A stretch of DNA of 64,000 nt from the NCBI RefSeq assembly GCF_004011175.1, contig NZ_RQXX01000007.1, positions 89,700 through 153,699 on the forward strand. Direction: 5' to 3'. The translations under genes and the position numbers were made by a program. A model generated the notes under the pieces. The model did no database searches, was not told the DNA's origin, and was given only the letters and a program-made list of their open reading frames with translations. Shown in pieces: positions 26,309-35,747 of the stretch (position 1 is its first letter; every line of letters starts with the position of its first letter). Source of the DNA: Mesobaculum littorinae. Its GTDB lineage: Bacteria > Pseudomonadota > Alphaproteobacteria > Rhodobacterales > Rhodobacteraceae.

Positions 26309-27469
26309 ATGACCACCCGCCTGAAACCACGCGAGATCCTTGGAAAACTCGTCTCGTTCCCGACCGTCAGCCGCGATTCGAACCTCGACCTCGTCGACTG
26401 GGTCGAAGGCTACCTGGCCGATCATGGCATCGCCTCGCAGCGGCACTGGAACGAAGACCGCAGCAAGGCCGCGCTTTATGCTTCGGTCGGGCCGGAGGTG
26501 CCCGGCGGCGTGGTGCTGTCGGGGCATACCGACGTGGTGCCGGTCGACGGGCAGGACTGGTCGTCGGACCCCTTCGTCCTGCGCGAGGGCGAGGGCAAGC
26601 TGTTCGGGCGCGGAGCGGTGGACATGAAGGGCTTCGATGCGCTGGCCATCGACGCGCTGGTGCGCGGGCGCGGCATGTCCCTCGCGCGGCCGATCCAGAT
26701 CGCGCTCAGCTACGACGAGGAGATCGGCTGCGAGGGCGCGCCGCCCCTGATCGCGGCGATGGCGGACCTGCCGCGCGCCGCCTGCGCTATCATCGGCGAG
26801 CCGTCGATGATGCGGCCCGTGACCGGCCACAAGGGCGGCATCGGCTTCGAAGTCACAGTCCACGGGGTCGAGGTGCACTCCTCGCTTCTGCCGCAGGGCG
26901 TCAGCGCGATCATGGAGGCCGCGCGGCTGGTCCAGTGGGCCAACGACCGCAACGCCGAGCTTGCCGCCGCACCGCCCGACGCGATGGCGGCCCTGTTCGA
27001 TCCGCCCTTCACCACGCTGCACGTGGGCAAGATCGCGGGCGGCACCGCCCACAACATCACCGCGCGGGAATGCCGGTTCTTCATCGAGATGCGCTGCGTG
27101 CCGTCGGACCCGGTCGAAACCTGGCGCGATGCCTTCCTGGCCGAGGTCGCCCGGGTCGAGGCGGCGATGCAGGCCGTCCGCCCGGAGGCCCGGATCGACG
27201 TACGCCCGACCTTCGGCGTGCCGGCGCTTGCCCCCGAAACGGACGGGGCGGCCGAGGAAACCGTGCGCCGGATCACCGGTGACAACGCCCGCCACGTGGT
27301 CAGCTACGGCACCGAGGCGGGGCATTTCCAGACGGCGGGCTATTCCTCGGTCGTGTGCGGGCCGGGCGACATCGCGCAGGCGCACCAGGCCGACGAATTC
27401 ATCACCATTCCCCAGTTCGAGGCGGGCGAAGCCTTCATGACCGATCTGCTGGAGAGCCTATGCCGCTAG
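26309..27469 (+). CDS. argE: acetylornithine deacetylase-type M20 peptidase
   Basis: A 386-residue M20A enzyme that fits ArgE, which hydrolyses N-acetylornithine to ornithine. Metal ligands are visible as His73 and Asp75 (SGHTDVVP), Asp105 (GRGAVDMKGF), Glu137/Glu138 (YDEEIGCEG), and a C-terminal His in AHQADEF. GHKGGIGFEVTVHGVEVHSS opens the dimerisation domain. A clustered peptide transporter, FAD oxidase and second M20 enzyme suggest that it may serve scavenging of N-acyl amino acids rather than arginine biosynthesis. The ATG at 26309 follows GAAGGGA. Its end overlaps the next gene by 10 bases. Confidence 0.85.
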   Translation: MTTRLKPREILGKLVSFPTVSRDSNLDLVDWVEGYLADHGIASQRHWNEDRSKAALYASVGPEVPGGVVLSGHTDVVPVDGQDWSSDPFVLREGEGKLFGRGAVDMKGFDALAIDALVRGRGMSLARPIQIALSYDEEIGCEGAPPLIAAMADLPRAACAIIGEPSMMRPVTGHKGGIGFEVTVHGVEVHSSLLPQGVSAIMEAARLVQWANDRNAELAAAPPDAMAALFDPPFTTLHVGKIAGGTAHNITARECRFFIEMRCVPSDPVETWRDAFLAEVARVEAAMQAVRPEARIDVRPTFGVPALAPETDGAAEETVRRITGDNARHVVSYGTEAGHFQTAGYSSVVCGPGDIAQAHQADEFITIPQFEAGEAFMTDLLESLCR

Positions 27470-28818
27470 ACCTGCCCGACGGCCCCGTGACCGAGGCGCG
27501 CCCGCTGGAACATCGCGGCAGCCTGCCCGCCGAGGCCGACGTCGTCGTCATCGGCGGCGGCGTCGCGGGGGTGATGACGGCCTGGTTCTGCCGCAAGGCG
27601 GGGCAGCGCGTGGTGCTGGTGGAAAAGGGCCGGGTGGCGGGCGAACAGTCGTCGCGCAACTGGGGCTGGATCCGCCAGCAGGGCCGCGATCCCGCAGAAT
27701 TGCCCATCGTGATGGAGGCGCAGCGCATCTGGACGGCGATGCAGGCCGAAACCAACGAGGATCTGGGCCTGCGCCAGACCGGCACCGCCTACCTGATCCG
27801 CAACCGGGCCGACCTGAACCGCTACGAGAAATGGATGCCCTTCGCGCACGAACACGGGCTCGACAGCCGGATGCTGACGCAGAAGGAAACCGCCGATCTG
27901 CTGCCCGGCGCGGCGACGACGTGGCACGGCGCGCTCTGGACCGCCTCGGACATGCGGGCCGAGCCATGGATCGCCGTCCCCGCGCTGGCCCGCGCCGCGG
28001 TGCGCGAAGGCGTCGTGATCCGCGAAGGCTGTGCCGCGCGGCGGCTGGATATCGAGGCTGGCCGGGTGGCCGGCGTCGTCACCGAGCTGGGCCGGATCCG
28101 CGCCCCGCGCGTGGTGCTGGCGGGCGGCGCGTGGTCCTCGCTGTTCCTGCGGGCGCACGGCATCGCGATCCCGCAGCTCTCGGTGCGCTCGACCGTCGTC
28201 GCGACCCAGGCACTGCCCGAGGTGTTCGACGGCTGTGCCGCCGATGACCGCATCGCCTTTCGCCGCCGGGCCGACGGGGGCTATTCGCTTGCACCGTCGA
28301 ACTACCATGACTTCTACATCGGACCCGACGCCTTTCGCGCATTCCGCAGCTTCGTGCCGCAGTTGCGCAGCGATCCCTTCGGGTCGGCCTACCGCCCCGC
28401 GGCACCCGCGGGCTATCCCGACGCGTGGCGCACGCGGCGGAACTGGACGGGCGACGAGGTGACGCCGTTCGAGCGGATGCGGGTGCTGAACCCGCCCCCG
28501 CACGCGGGCAAGGCGCAGGAGGCGGCAAAGCTCTTCGGGGCGGCATTCCCGCAGCTGGGCGAGGTCCGGGTCCGGGCCGCCTGGGCGGGGATGATCGACA
28601 CCATGCCCGATACCGTACCGGTGATCGACCGGGCGGACAGCCTGCCGGGCCTGGTGATCCTCACGGGCCTCTCAGGCCACGGCTTCGGCATCGGGCCGGG
28701 GGTGGGGCGCGTCGCGGCTGACCTTGCCATGGACCGCGCGCCGGGCCACGATCTGTCCCGGTTCCGGTTGTCGCGCTTCTCCGACGGCTCGAAGATCGAC
28801 CTCGGACCGCATCTCTGA
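27460..28818 (+). CDS. FAD-dependent oxidoreductase (D-amino-acid oxidase/glycine oxidase fold)
   Basis: A 452-residue DAO-family flavoprotein. The Rossmann motif DVVVIGGGVAGVMTAWFCRKAG begins near residue 28, followed by the Glu of VVLVEKG and the SSRNWGWIRQQGRDP block. The C-terminal FAD-closing segment is GLVILTGLSGHGFGIGPGVGRVAADL. It probably oxidises an amine or amino acid. The substrate is unknown, and it is longer than glycine oxidase or sarcosine oxidase beta. Translation is coupled to the upstream argE-type gene by a 10-base overlap (ATG at 27460), which argues for a shared pathway. Confidence 0.86.
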   Translation: MPLDLPDGPVTEARPLEHRGSLPAEADVVVIGGGVAGVMTAWFCRKAGQRVVLVEKGRVAGEQSSRNWGWIRQQGRDPAELPIVMEAQRIWTAMQAETNEDLGLRQTGTAYLIRNRADLNRYEKWMPFAHEHGLDSRMLTQKETADLLPGAATTWHGALWTASDMRAEPWIAVPALARAAVREGVVIREGCAARRLDIEAGRVAGVVTELGRIRAPRVVLAGGAWSSLFLRAHGIAIPQLSVRSTVVATQALPEVFDGCAADDRIAFRRRADGGYSLAPSNYHDFYIGPDAFRAFRSFVPQLRSDPFGSAYRPAAPAGYPDAWRTRRNWTGDEVTPFERMRVLNPPPHAGKAQEAAKLFGAAFPQLGEVRVRAAWAGMIDTMPDTVPVIDRADSLPGLVILTGLSGHGFGIGPGVGRVAADLAMDRAPGHDLSRFRLSRFSDGSKIDLGPHL

Positions 28819-28839
28819 CACGCCGAAGGAGCGCGCCGC

Positions 28840-30006
28840 ATGCCCGTCAAGAACCGCCTCGCCGAATTGCATGACACGATCACCGAATGGCGCCGGGATC
28901 TGCATGAAAACCCCGAGATCCTGTTCGAAACGCATCGCACCGCCGCCATCGTCGCAGCCAAGCTGCGCGACTTCGGATGTGACGAGGTGGTCGAGGGGAT
29001 CGGGCGCACCGGCGTCGTCGGGCTGATCCGCGGTCGCCGGACCGACTCGGGGCGTACCATCGGCCTGCGCGCCGACATGGACGCCCTGCCGATAGAAGAG
29101 GCAACGGGCCTCGCCTATGCCTCGAAAACGCCCGGCGCGATGCATGCCTGCGGGCACGACGGACATACCGCGATGCTTCTGGGCGCGGCGCAGTATCTGG
29201 CCGAGACGCGCAATTTCGACGGCACGGTCGCGGTCATCTTCCAGCCCGCGGAAGAGGGCGGCGGCGGCGGCCGCGAGATGGTCGAGGACGGGATGATGGA
29301 CCGTTTCGGCATCGAAGAGGTCTATGGCATGCACAACTGGCCGGGCCAGCCGCTTGGCAGTTTCGCGATCCGCGCGGGGTCCTTCTTTGCCGCGACGGAC
29401 CTCTTCGAGGTCACGATCGAGGGCCGCGGCGGTCACGCCGCCAAGCCGCACGAGACGGTCGATCCCACGCTGGCCGGCGCGCACGTGGTGACCGCGCTGC
29501 AATCCATCGCCGCGCGCAACGTCGATCCGGTGATGCAGGCGGTGATCTCGGTCACCTCGTTCGAGACGTCGTCGAAGGCGTTCAACGTGATCCCCAGCCG
29601 GGTGCACCTGAAGGGCACGGTGCGCACGCTGGACGAGGGCGTGCACGATCTGGTCGAACGGCGCTTTTCCGAGATCGTCGAAGGCACCGCCGCCGCGATG
29701 GGCTGCACCGCCCGGGTCAGCTATACCCGGAACTATCCCGTGATGGTGAACTCGGACGCGCAGACCGCGTTCGCGGCCGATGTCGCGCGCGCCGTTTCGG
29801 GCAGCTGCGAAGAGGCGCCCCTGGTCATGGGGGGCGAGGATTTCTCGTTCATGCTGAACGCGCGGCCGGGGGCCTATATCCTGGTGGGCAACGGCGATAC
29901 GGCGGCGGTTCACCACCCGGAATACGATTTCAACGACGCCGCGATTCCCGCGGGCTGTTCGTGGTGGGCCGAAATCGTAGAGCGGCGGCTGCCCGTCGAC
30001 GGGTGA
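28840..30006 (+). CDS. M20 amidohydrolase (hippurate hydrolase/aminoacylase-like)
   Basis: A 388-residue M20D carboxypeptidase-like hydrolase. LRADMDALPIEEATG leads to HACGHDGHTAML (Cys104, His106) and QPAEEGGGGG (Glu138/139). MHNWPGQPLG and GGEDFSFML are also present, as is GRGGHAAKPHETVDP in the dimerisation domain. The family removes acyl groups from amino acids or hydrolyses indole-acetyl conjugates. The specific substrate is unknown. It follows the FAD oxidoreductase by 21 bases in the same direction and completes the peptide/acyl-amino-acid island. Confidence 0.9.
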   Translation: MPVKNRLAELHDTITEWRRDLHENPEILFETHRTAAIVAAKLRDFGCDEVVEGIGRTGVVGLIRGRRTDSGRTIGLRADMDALPIEEATGLAYASKTPGAMHACGHDGHTAMLLGAAQYLAETRNFDGTVAVIFQPAEEGGGGGREMVEDGMMDRFGIEEVYGMHNWPGQPLGSFAIRAGSFFAATDLFEVTIEGRGGHAAKPHETVDPTLAGAHVVTALQSIAARNVDPVMQAVISVTSFETSSKAFNVIPSRVHLKGTVRTLDEGVHDLVERRFSEIVEGTAAAMGCTARVSYTRNYPVMVNSDAQTAFAADVARAVSGSCEEAPLVMGGEDFSFMLNARPGAYILVGNGDTAAVHHPEYDFNDAAIPAGCSWWAEIVERRLPVDG

Positions 30007-30197
30007 GGGGGGCTGCGGTGCCCCCTTGGCCGGTATGGGCCATCATGCCTGGCCCGGTGGCCGCGTCGGTTGGCCCCGGGCCGCGGCGCCAGGGCAACAG
30101 GTCGCGAAAACCGGCGGACACCGGATCGGGGCGTCTTCGCTGCGCCTGACGGCAGCTCAACCATTAGGTATAACGGTCAGTTAGTAGTGACCCGAGT

Positions 30198-31442
30198 ATG
30201 ATTGCCCCCATGCGCACCTATCCGATTCCATTCAACGAAGCCGATCGCCTTGCCGCCCTGCGTGCCTGCATGGCCCGGAAGGAAAAGGAAGGGGCCGTTT
30301 TCGATGCGATGGCGGAGGCGGCGCGCAGCCTTCTGCGCGGCGGCGCCGGGCTCGTCAGCCTTGTCGAGGAGGACGAGCAGGTCTTTACCGGCATGGTCGG
30401 GCTGGATCAGCGGGCCACGCCGCGTAACTGGTCGTTCTGCGCCCATACAATTACCACCGATGCGCCGATGGTCGTGCTCGATACGCACGAGGATCCCCGC
30501 TTTGCCGACCAGTACCTGGTGCGCAACGCGCCGCATATTCGGTTTTACGCGGGCGCACCCATCATTCTTGCCTCGGGGCATCGCATCGGCAGCCTGTGCG
30601 TGCTGGACTGGGAGCCGCGCGAGATGCCCGCCCCGCACGAGATCGAGACGCTCGTGAACCTCGCGCGCTCGGCAGCGGCCCTATTCGATTCCCCCGCCGC
30701 CGCCGAGACGCCGCAGCACGAGGCCGATTCCGACTTGCAGGCCGAGTTCATGGCCCTGATCGCCCATGAACTGCGCACCCCGGTCGCGGTGATGTACGGC
30801 AATGCGCGCCTGCTGGAAACGCGTCTTCCCGACGGGCTGGAGCACCGGATGACCCGGGCCATCCGACGCTCCTGCGAAAATCTGACAGGGTTGATCAACT
30901 CCGTGATCAACTATGCCGATGCCTCGACGGGCGAGCTGGCCATCAACACCCGGAAGATGGATCTGCCCCTGCTGCTGGAGGATATAATCGAGGCCGAGCT
31001 TCCGGTGTTCCATGCCAACGACAAGGACGTCTGCCTGATCCAGTCGGATCTCGAGGCATGGGTGGACCTCGATCCCGACCATATCCGCATCGCCCTGACG
31101 AACGTGATCGAAAATGCGCGTCTGCACGGCGGCTCGTGCCTGACCGTGACGGTCAACCGGGATGAGTTGGGCCATGTCGAGCTGCGGTTCAGCGATAATG
31201 GCCAGTTGAAGGACAAGGCCGCGATCGAGAAACTCTACCAGCCGTTCCGCGTGGGCGAGAATGTCGACACCCGCTCCGTGGGGGGCTTGGGGCTTGGCCT
31301 GCCCCTGACGCGCAAGATCATCGAGCTGCACGGCGGCGACATGGGGGTCGAGGCCGGAGAGTTCGGGACCAGCGTCGTCCTGCGTCTGCCGGGCTGGCGG
31401 GTCACGGAAGAAGAGCCCGCTCTGAAGCTCTCTTCCGGCTAG
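30198..31442 (+). CDS. GAF-domain histidine kinase, probably cytosolic
   Basis: A 414-residue kinase without membrane segments. Residues about 30-165 form a GAF domain (FDAMAEAARSLLRGGAGLVSLVEEDEQVF...NWSFCAHTITTDAPMVVLDTHEDPRFADQYLVRNAPHIRFYAGAPI). The phosphoacceptor is His190 in FMALIAHELRTPVAVM. Catalytic boxes are NVIENARLHGG (N), FSDNGQLKDK (G1) and GLGLGLPLTRKIIELHGG (G2). No response regulator is adjacent. An alternative ATG lies at 30210. The GAF domain carries one Cys, but bilin binding cannot be claimed. A GGTATAAC element near 30166 could be part of the promoter. Confidence 0.88.
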   Translation: MIAPMRTYPIPFNEADRLAALRACMARKEKEGAVFDAMAEAARSLLRGGAGLVSLVEEDEQVFTGMVGLDQRATPRNWSFCAHTITTDAPMVVLDTHEDPRFADQYLVRNAPHIRFYAGAPIILASGHRIGSLCVLDWEPREMPAPHEIETLVNLARSAAALFDSPAAAETPQHEADSDLQAEFMALIAHELRTPVAVMYGNARLLETRLPDGLEHRMTRAIRRSCENLTGLINSVINYADASTGELAINTRKMDLPLLLEDIIEAELPVFHANDKDVCLIQSDLEAWVDLDPDHIRIALTNVIENARLHGGSCLTVTVNRDELGHVELRFSDNGQLKDKAAIEKLYQPFRVGENVDTRSVGGLGLGLPLTRKIIELHGGDMGVEAGEFGTSVVLRLPGWRVTEEEPALKLSSG

Positions 31443-31472
31443 GGGGCGGGCCGGGGGGAACCCGGGGAGTTT

Positions 31473-32480
31473 TCAGCCGCCCGTATGGCTCATATGCCGG
31501 GGCATCTGGCCGTCCAGCCGCTGCCGCGAATAGTCGAAATCATGGCCCTTGGGTTTCAGCGCGATGGCCGCGCGGATCGCGTTGTCCAGTGCCCTGTCGT
31601 CGCCCGGGAAATCCCGCAGCGGGGCGCGTAGGTCGGCCATGTCTTCCTGCCCCAGACACATGTAAAGCTCGCCCGTGCAGGTCAGCCGAACGCGGTTGCA
31701 GCTTTCGCAGAAATTGTGGCTGAGTGGCGTGATGAAGCCGATACGCTGACCGGTTTCCTCCAGCCGGACATAACGGGCGGGCCCGCCGGTGCGGTCGGGC
31801 AGGTCGGTGACGGTGTAGTGCTGCGCCAGCGCGCTGCGCACGTCCTTCAGCGACCAGTACTGCCCCAGCCGATCCTCGTTGCCGATATCGCCCATCGGCA
31901 TGACCTCGATCCATGTCAGATCCATGCCGCGCGCCGCGCACCATTCGGTCATCGGCAAGAGCTCGTCCTCGTTGAAGCCCTTCAGCGCGACCGCGTTGAT
32001 CTTGACGTGGATGCCTGCGGCCTGCGCCGCGTCGATCCCCTTCAGCACCTGGGGAAGCCGGCCCCAGCGGGTGACGCGGGCGAACTTCTCCTCGTCCAGC
32101 GTGTCGAGCGACACATTGATCCGGCGAATGCCCGCGGCATAAAGCGCATCGGCGAAACGGGCGAGCTGCGATCCGTTGGTGGTGATCGTCATCTCGTCCA
32201 GCGCGCCACTGTCGAGATGGCGTTTCATGCCGTCGAAGAAGGTCATGATATCGCGCCGCACAAGGGGCTCGCCACCGGTGATCCGCAGCTTGCGCACGCC
32301 GAGGCCGACGAAGGACGAACACATCCGGTCGAGCTCTTCCAGCGTCAGAAGCTCTTTCTTCGGCAGGAAGGTCATGTTTTCCGCCATGCAGTAGACGCAG
32401 CGGAAATCGCAGCGGTCCGTGACCGACACCCGGAGGTAGTCGATGCGGCGCTGGAACGGATCGATTAGGGGCGCGGTCAT
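31473..32480 (-). CDS. moaA: GTP 3',8-cyclase
   Basis: A 335-residue radical SAM enzyme for the first step of molybdenum cofactor synthesis, converting GTP to 3',8-cyclo-7,8-dihydro-GTP. The N-terminal cluster Cys24-Cys28-Cys31 is in [11 protein letters not shown] and the second cluster is at Cys258, Cys261 and Cys275 ([21 protein letters not shown]). The protein ends in the conserved Gly-Gly tail (MSHTGG) needed for activity. The ATG at 32480 gives [24 protein letters not shown]; longer in-frame extensions are implausible. No other moa genes are nearby. Confidence 0.96.
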   Translation of the reverse strand: MTAPLIDPFQRRIDYLRVSVTDRCDFRCVYCMAENMTFLPKKELLTLEELDRMCSSFVGLGVRKLRITGGEPLVRRDIMTFFDGMKRHLDSGALDEMTITTNGSQLARFADALYAAGIRRINVSLDTLDEEKFARVTRWGRLPQVLKGIDAAQAAGIHVKINAVALKGFNEDELLPMTEWCAARGMDLTWIEVMPMGDIGNEDRLGQYWSLKDVRSALAQHYTVTDLPDRTGGPARYVRLEETGQRIGFITPLSHNFCESCNRVRLTCTGELYMCLGQEDMADLRAPLRDFPGDDRALDNAIRAAIALKPKGHDFDYSRQRLDGQMPRHMSHTGG

Positions 32481-32656
32481 GCCTTGGAGAGTAGGTGCCG
32501 CGGCGGTGCGGGACAAGGCCCCAAGGTCGGGGGCCGAGCGGGGCTCCGCATGTGGCAGGGTCGTCGGGTAGCCATCGGCCGGGGCGACAGCGCCTCGCCG
32601 CCGGGTCGCACGCGACCCATGTTCCCCCGTCGGGCGGACTAGGGTATCGTGACGCC

Positions 32657-33157
32657 ATGAAACAGTATCTCGCCCTTTCCGCCATGGTCGCGCTGGCGGC
32701 CTGCTCGAACCTTCCCAATCCGTTCGGTCGCGGTCCCGGCCAGACGGTCCCCGCCGCGGCGGGCCCGCAGGAGACCGGCGTGCCCGCCACCACCGGCGAT
32801 CCCGTGCGGCCGCAGGCCCCGGCGCCCACCACGGCCGCACGCACCGCCGACGATTTCGACACGGTGTCCGAAGAGGAGAAGGCCGCCGCGACGATGGCAC
32901 CCACGGGCGGCGAGACGCGGTTGTGCGAAACCGTTGCCTCTCTGGGCGACCCGACCGATCCGGGCCTGTGGGTCAAGACGCCGCTGGTGTCCGAGACGCG
33001 GTCAGGCCGGATCGAGTACCCGTCCACTGGCAAGAGCGCGTCGGTCGAGCTGCGCCCTCGCGGCGGGTCGGGCGGCAGCGAGGTGTCGCTCGCCGCTCTC
33101 CGCCTGATCGACGCGCCGCTGACCGATCTGCCCACGCTGGTCGTCTACGCCGAGTGA
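32657..33157 (+). CDS. small lipoprotein, conserved in Rhodobacteraceae-type genomes
   Basis: A 166-residue predicted lipoprotein. The signal peptide [16 protein letters not shown] ends in a lipobox with Cys16. A Pro/Ala-rich linker (to about residue 85) leads to a compact domain ([26 protein letters not shown]...[18 protein letters not shown]...[25 protein letters not shown]). From memory, similar proteins are labelled 'D-galactarate dehydratase' in some genomes, which the size and lipobox contradict. The function is unknown. It is divergent from moaA across 176 bases. Confidence 0.75.
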   Translation: MKQYLALSAMVALAACSNLPNPFGRGPGQTVPAAAGPQETGVPATTGDPVRPQAPAPTTAARTADDFDTVSEEEKAAATMAPTGGETRLCETVASLGDPTDPGLWVKTPLVSETRSGRIEYPSTGKSASVELRPRGGSGGSEVSLAALRLIDAPLTDLPTLVVYAE

Positions 33158-33785
33158 CGCGGGCGCGGGTGCGCTCCCAACGGACCTGAAGGGGCAGGGC
33201 CGGGCGGGGCGCCGTTCCTCACGGCGGGCCCGCAGTCTCTGCCAGGCAGAGTAACGTGTATTGTCCCGGCATGACGGCGGCTGCCAGGCCTTTTAAGAAT
33301 GGCCGGGCAGCCGGGCCGGGAATACGGTCGCGGCCCATGCCGGACAGGGCTGCGATGTGCGACATGCGCCGTTAGGCCCTCTCCGGGCCGGGTGTCTTCC
33401 ACCCTCGGCTGGGCTTGCTGGGCCGCCTTCGGAGCTGATGCACGCGCTCGTTGTGGCGAACAGGGACGGCATGAGGCGATACCTGCGGAGGGAACCAGCC
33501 TCGGGTTCGTGTATCGAACAAAGAAGTACTGATAAGTGAATGTTTGGTATAGTAATTAAGACTGTATACAATTATCACACCCATCCCCTTTCGGGCCTTC
33601 CGGGTTAGCCTGAGGTGGTCCGCTCTGCGCCATGAGGGGGAAGTCATTCGTCGGGTCGTCGATCTGTGGGCGGCTCTTTCGTTTTCTGCCAAGCCGGTCT
33701 ACGCCTTGGGCTCATCGTACCGCGAGCTTGGGCGATCGAACTTGTCTACACGGTCTTCCACCCCGCATATCCGCCGGAGCCTCCC
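33158..33785. other. 628-base gene-free stretch with an AT-rich island
   Basis: No credible gene is visible on either strand. It contains a 15-base odd palindrome CTCTGCC-a-GGCAGAG (33237-33251) and, at about 33515-33585, a block near 30% GC by eye in an otherwise very GC-rich window. TATACA at 33565-33570 has only a poor -35 (TTTGGT at 33543-33548). A minus-strand open frame through the island (33692-33372) encodes an Arg/Pro/Ser-rich product that resembles nothing known. The island could be a promoter or UP-type region for a small RNA, or a remnant of transferred DNA. Confidence 0.45.
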
Positions 33786-34448
33786 ATGCGCTGCGTGATC
33801 TTCGACCTTGACGGCACGCTGGCCGATACCTCGGCCGATCTGGCCGCGGCGGCGAATGCCTGCTTCCGCGAGGCGGGGTATGGCGAACTGCTGGACCCCG
33901 TGGCCGACCGGGGCGCAGCCCTGCGCGGCGGACGGTCCATGCTGCGCCTCGGCTTCGCGCGGCTGGGCCGCCCAGAATCAGACGAGATCGACGCCCTCTA
34001 TCCCCGCCTGCTTGAGCATTACGGCGCCAACCTGCTGGTGCACAGCACGCTTTTTCCCGGGGTGGCCGAGGCCGTCGCGGCGCTGACCGCGCGGGGCTAC
34101 AGGATCGGCATCTGCACCAACAAGCCCGAGGCGATGGCGCATGATCTGATGACCGGCCTGGGTGCGCGCGACTGGTTCGGCGCGCTGGTCGGGGCCGACA
34201 CCCTGACGGTGAAAAAGCCCGATCCTGCCGCGCTGCGAGAGGCCGTCGACCGGGTGGGCGGTGACATGGGCGCGACCGTGCTGGTGGGCGATACCGAAAC
34301 CGACCATCGCACCGCGCGGGCCGCCGGGGCGAAATCGCTGCTCGTCACCTTCGGGCCTGAGGGTGGGGATATCGCGCGGCTCGCGCCCGACGGCCTCTTG
34401 CATCATTTCGACGACCTGGGGGCCGAGGTCGAAAGGCTGATCGGATGA
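33786..34448 (+). CDS. gph: phosphoglycolate phosphatase-type HAD hydrolase
   Basis: A 220-residue HAD phosphatase, with motif I FDLDGTLADT (Asp7, Asp9), motif II ICTNKPEA, motif III Lys in KKPDPAAL and motif IV LVGDTETDHRTARAAG. Residues about 15-80 form the helical cap. The arrangement fits Gph, which removes the 2-phosphoglycolate formed in DNA repair or by RubisCO, but HAD specificity is hard to read by eye. The ATG at 33786 follows CCGGAG. Its last four bases (ATGA) contain the start of the downstream aminotransferase. Confidence 0.82.
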   Translation: MRCVIFDLDGTLADTSADLAAAANACFREAGYGELLDPVADRGAALRGGRSMLRLGFARLGRPESDEIDALYPRLLEHYGANLLVHSTLFPGVAEAVAALTARGYRIGICTNKPEAMAHDLMTGLGARDWFGALVGADTLTVKKPDPAALREAVDRVGGDMGATVLVGDTETDHRTARAAGAKSLLVTFGPEGGDIARLAPDGLLHHFDDLGAEVERLIG

Positions 34449-35701
34449 CCGGGCGCTCCTCCGACCACCCCTCGGACCGCCCCTCCGACCGCTTCCGGGG
34501 CAGCTTTACCCGCCAGTCGCCGCTGCCCGAGGCGGCGATCGCAGCGGCGACGGAGGTGCTGCGCCACGGCCGGTTGCATCGCTACACCCTGGCCCCCGGC
34601 GAGGCGGGCGAGGCCACGCTGCTGGAAGAGGAATTCGCCGCCTGGCAGGGCGCACGGTACTGCGTGGCGCTGGCCTCGGGCGGTCAGGCCCTGGCGATCG
34701 CGCTGCGCGCCGCGGGGGTGCGCCCGGACGAGCCGGTGCTGACCAACGCCTTCACCCTGGCGCCCGTGCCCGGCGCCATCGCCGCGGTGGGGGCGCGGCC
34801 GGTACTGGTCGAGGTGGCGGAGGACCTGACCATCGACCTTGACGACCTGGCGGCGCGCGCGACTGAGACCGGGGCGCGGTGGCTGCTGCTCAGCCACATG
34901 CGCGGTCATATATGCGACATGGATCGCCTGTGCCGGGTGGCCGATGCCGCGGGCCTGCGGGTGATCGAGGATTGCGCGCATACCATGGGGGCGCGGTGGG
35001 ACGGCGTCCGCTCGGGTCGGCACGGGATCGCGGCATGCTTCTCGACCCAGACCTACAAGCACATGAACTCGGGCGAGGGCGGTCTGCTGACGACGGATGA
35101 TCCCGACCTGGCGGCCCGCGCCGTGCTGATGTCGGGCAGCTACATGCTGTACGACCGGCACCGCGCCGCGCCGGGGACCGAGGTCTTTGACCGTCACCGC
35201 ACTGCTGTTCCCAACATGTCGGCGCGGATGGATGACCTGCGTGCCGCCATCCTGCGCCCGCAGCTGGCGGGACTCGACGCGGCCTGCGCCGAATGGACGG
35301 CGCTTTATCGCGTGGTGGAAGCCGGCCTGCGCGGCACGCCGGGCCTGACGCTGATCGACCGGCCTGCGCGCGAGGGGTTCGTCGGCTCTTCGATCCAGTT
35401 CCGCCTGCAGGGCTGGTCAGCCCGCGCCATCGGGGCGGTGCTGGAGGGCTGCGCCGCGCGCGGGGTGGACCTGCGCTGGTTCGGTGCGGCGCGGGCGCAG
35501 GGCTATACCTCGACCTACCGTCACTGGGGCGGGGCCGCGGGCGCCACGCCCGATTTGCCGCGGACCGACGCCGTGCTGGCGGGGCTGATCGACATGCGCC
35601 TGCCGCTCAGCTTTTCGCGAGAGGATGGCGCCACGGTCGCGCGCATCGTGTCCGACGAGGTGTCGCATGCGCAGGCCCTTGCCGGGGACGTGGCGGAATG
35701 A
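34445..35701 (+). CDS. DegT/DnrJ/EryC1/StrS-family PLP aminotransferase
   Basis: A 418-residue sugar-aminotransferase-like PLP enzyme. It has VALASGGQALAIALRAAGV near residue 74, Asp176 in VIEDCAHTMGA (pyridine-nitrogen contact), and the Schiff-base Lys205 in STQTYKHMNSGEGG. The family usually transaminates nucleotide-linked keto sugars. No other sugar-biosynthesis or glycosyltransferase gene is adjacent, so the substrate is open. It overlaps gph by four bases (ATGA), indicating translational coupling with a phosphatase, which is unusual for this family. Confidence 0.88.
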   Translation: MTGRSSDHPSDRPSDRFRGSFTRQSPLPEAAIAAATEVLRHGRLHRYTLAPGEAGEATLLEEEFAAWQGARYCVALASGGQALAIALRAAGVRPDEPVLTNAFTLAPVPGAIAAVGARPVLVEVAEDLTIDLDDLAARATETGARWLLLSHMRGHICDMDRLCRVADAAGLRVIEDCAHTMGARWDGVRSGRHGIAACFSTQTYKHMNSGEGGLLTTDDPDLAARAVLMSGSYMLYDRHRAAPGTEVFDRHRTAVPNMSARMDDLRAAILRPQLAGLDAACAEWTALYRVVEAGLRGTPGLTLIDRPAREGFVGSSIQFRLQGWSARAIGAVLEGCAARGVDLRWFGAARAQGYTSTYRHWGGAAGATPDLPRTDAVLAGLIDMRLPLSFSREDGATVARIVSDEVSHAQALAGDVAE

Positions 35702-35747
35702 TCGGCCGCGCTTTACCCCGGGGCCGGGCCGTGCTTTCTAGCGCGTC

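Noticed and set aside
32657..33157. D-galactarate dehydratase as a function for the small lipoprotein
   Set aside because: The name circulates for similar proteins, but a 166-residue lipoprotein lacks the size and motifs of that enzyme.
33372..33692. Minus-strand 106-codon frame through the AT-rich island
   Set aside because: No recognisable domain, no ribosome site and a composition typical of random frames; kept only as a note in the gene-free stretch.
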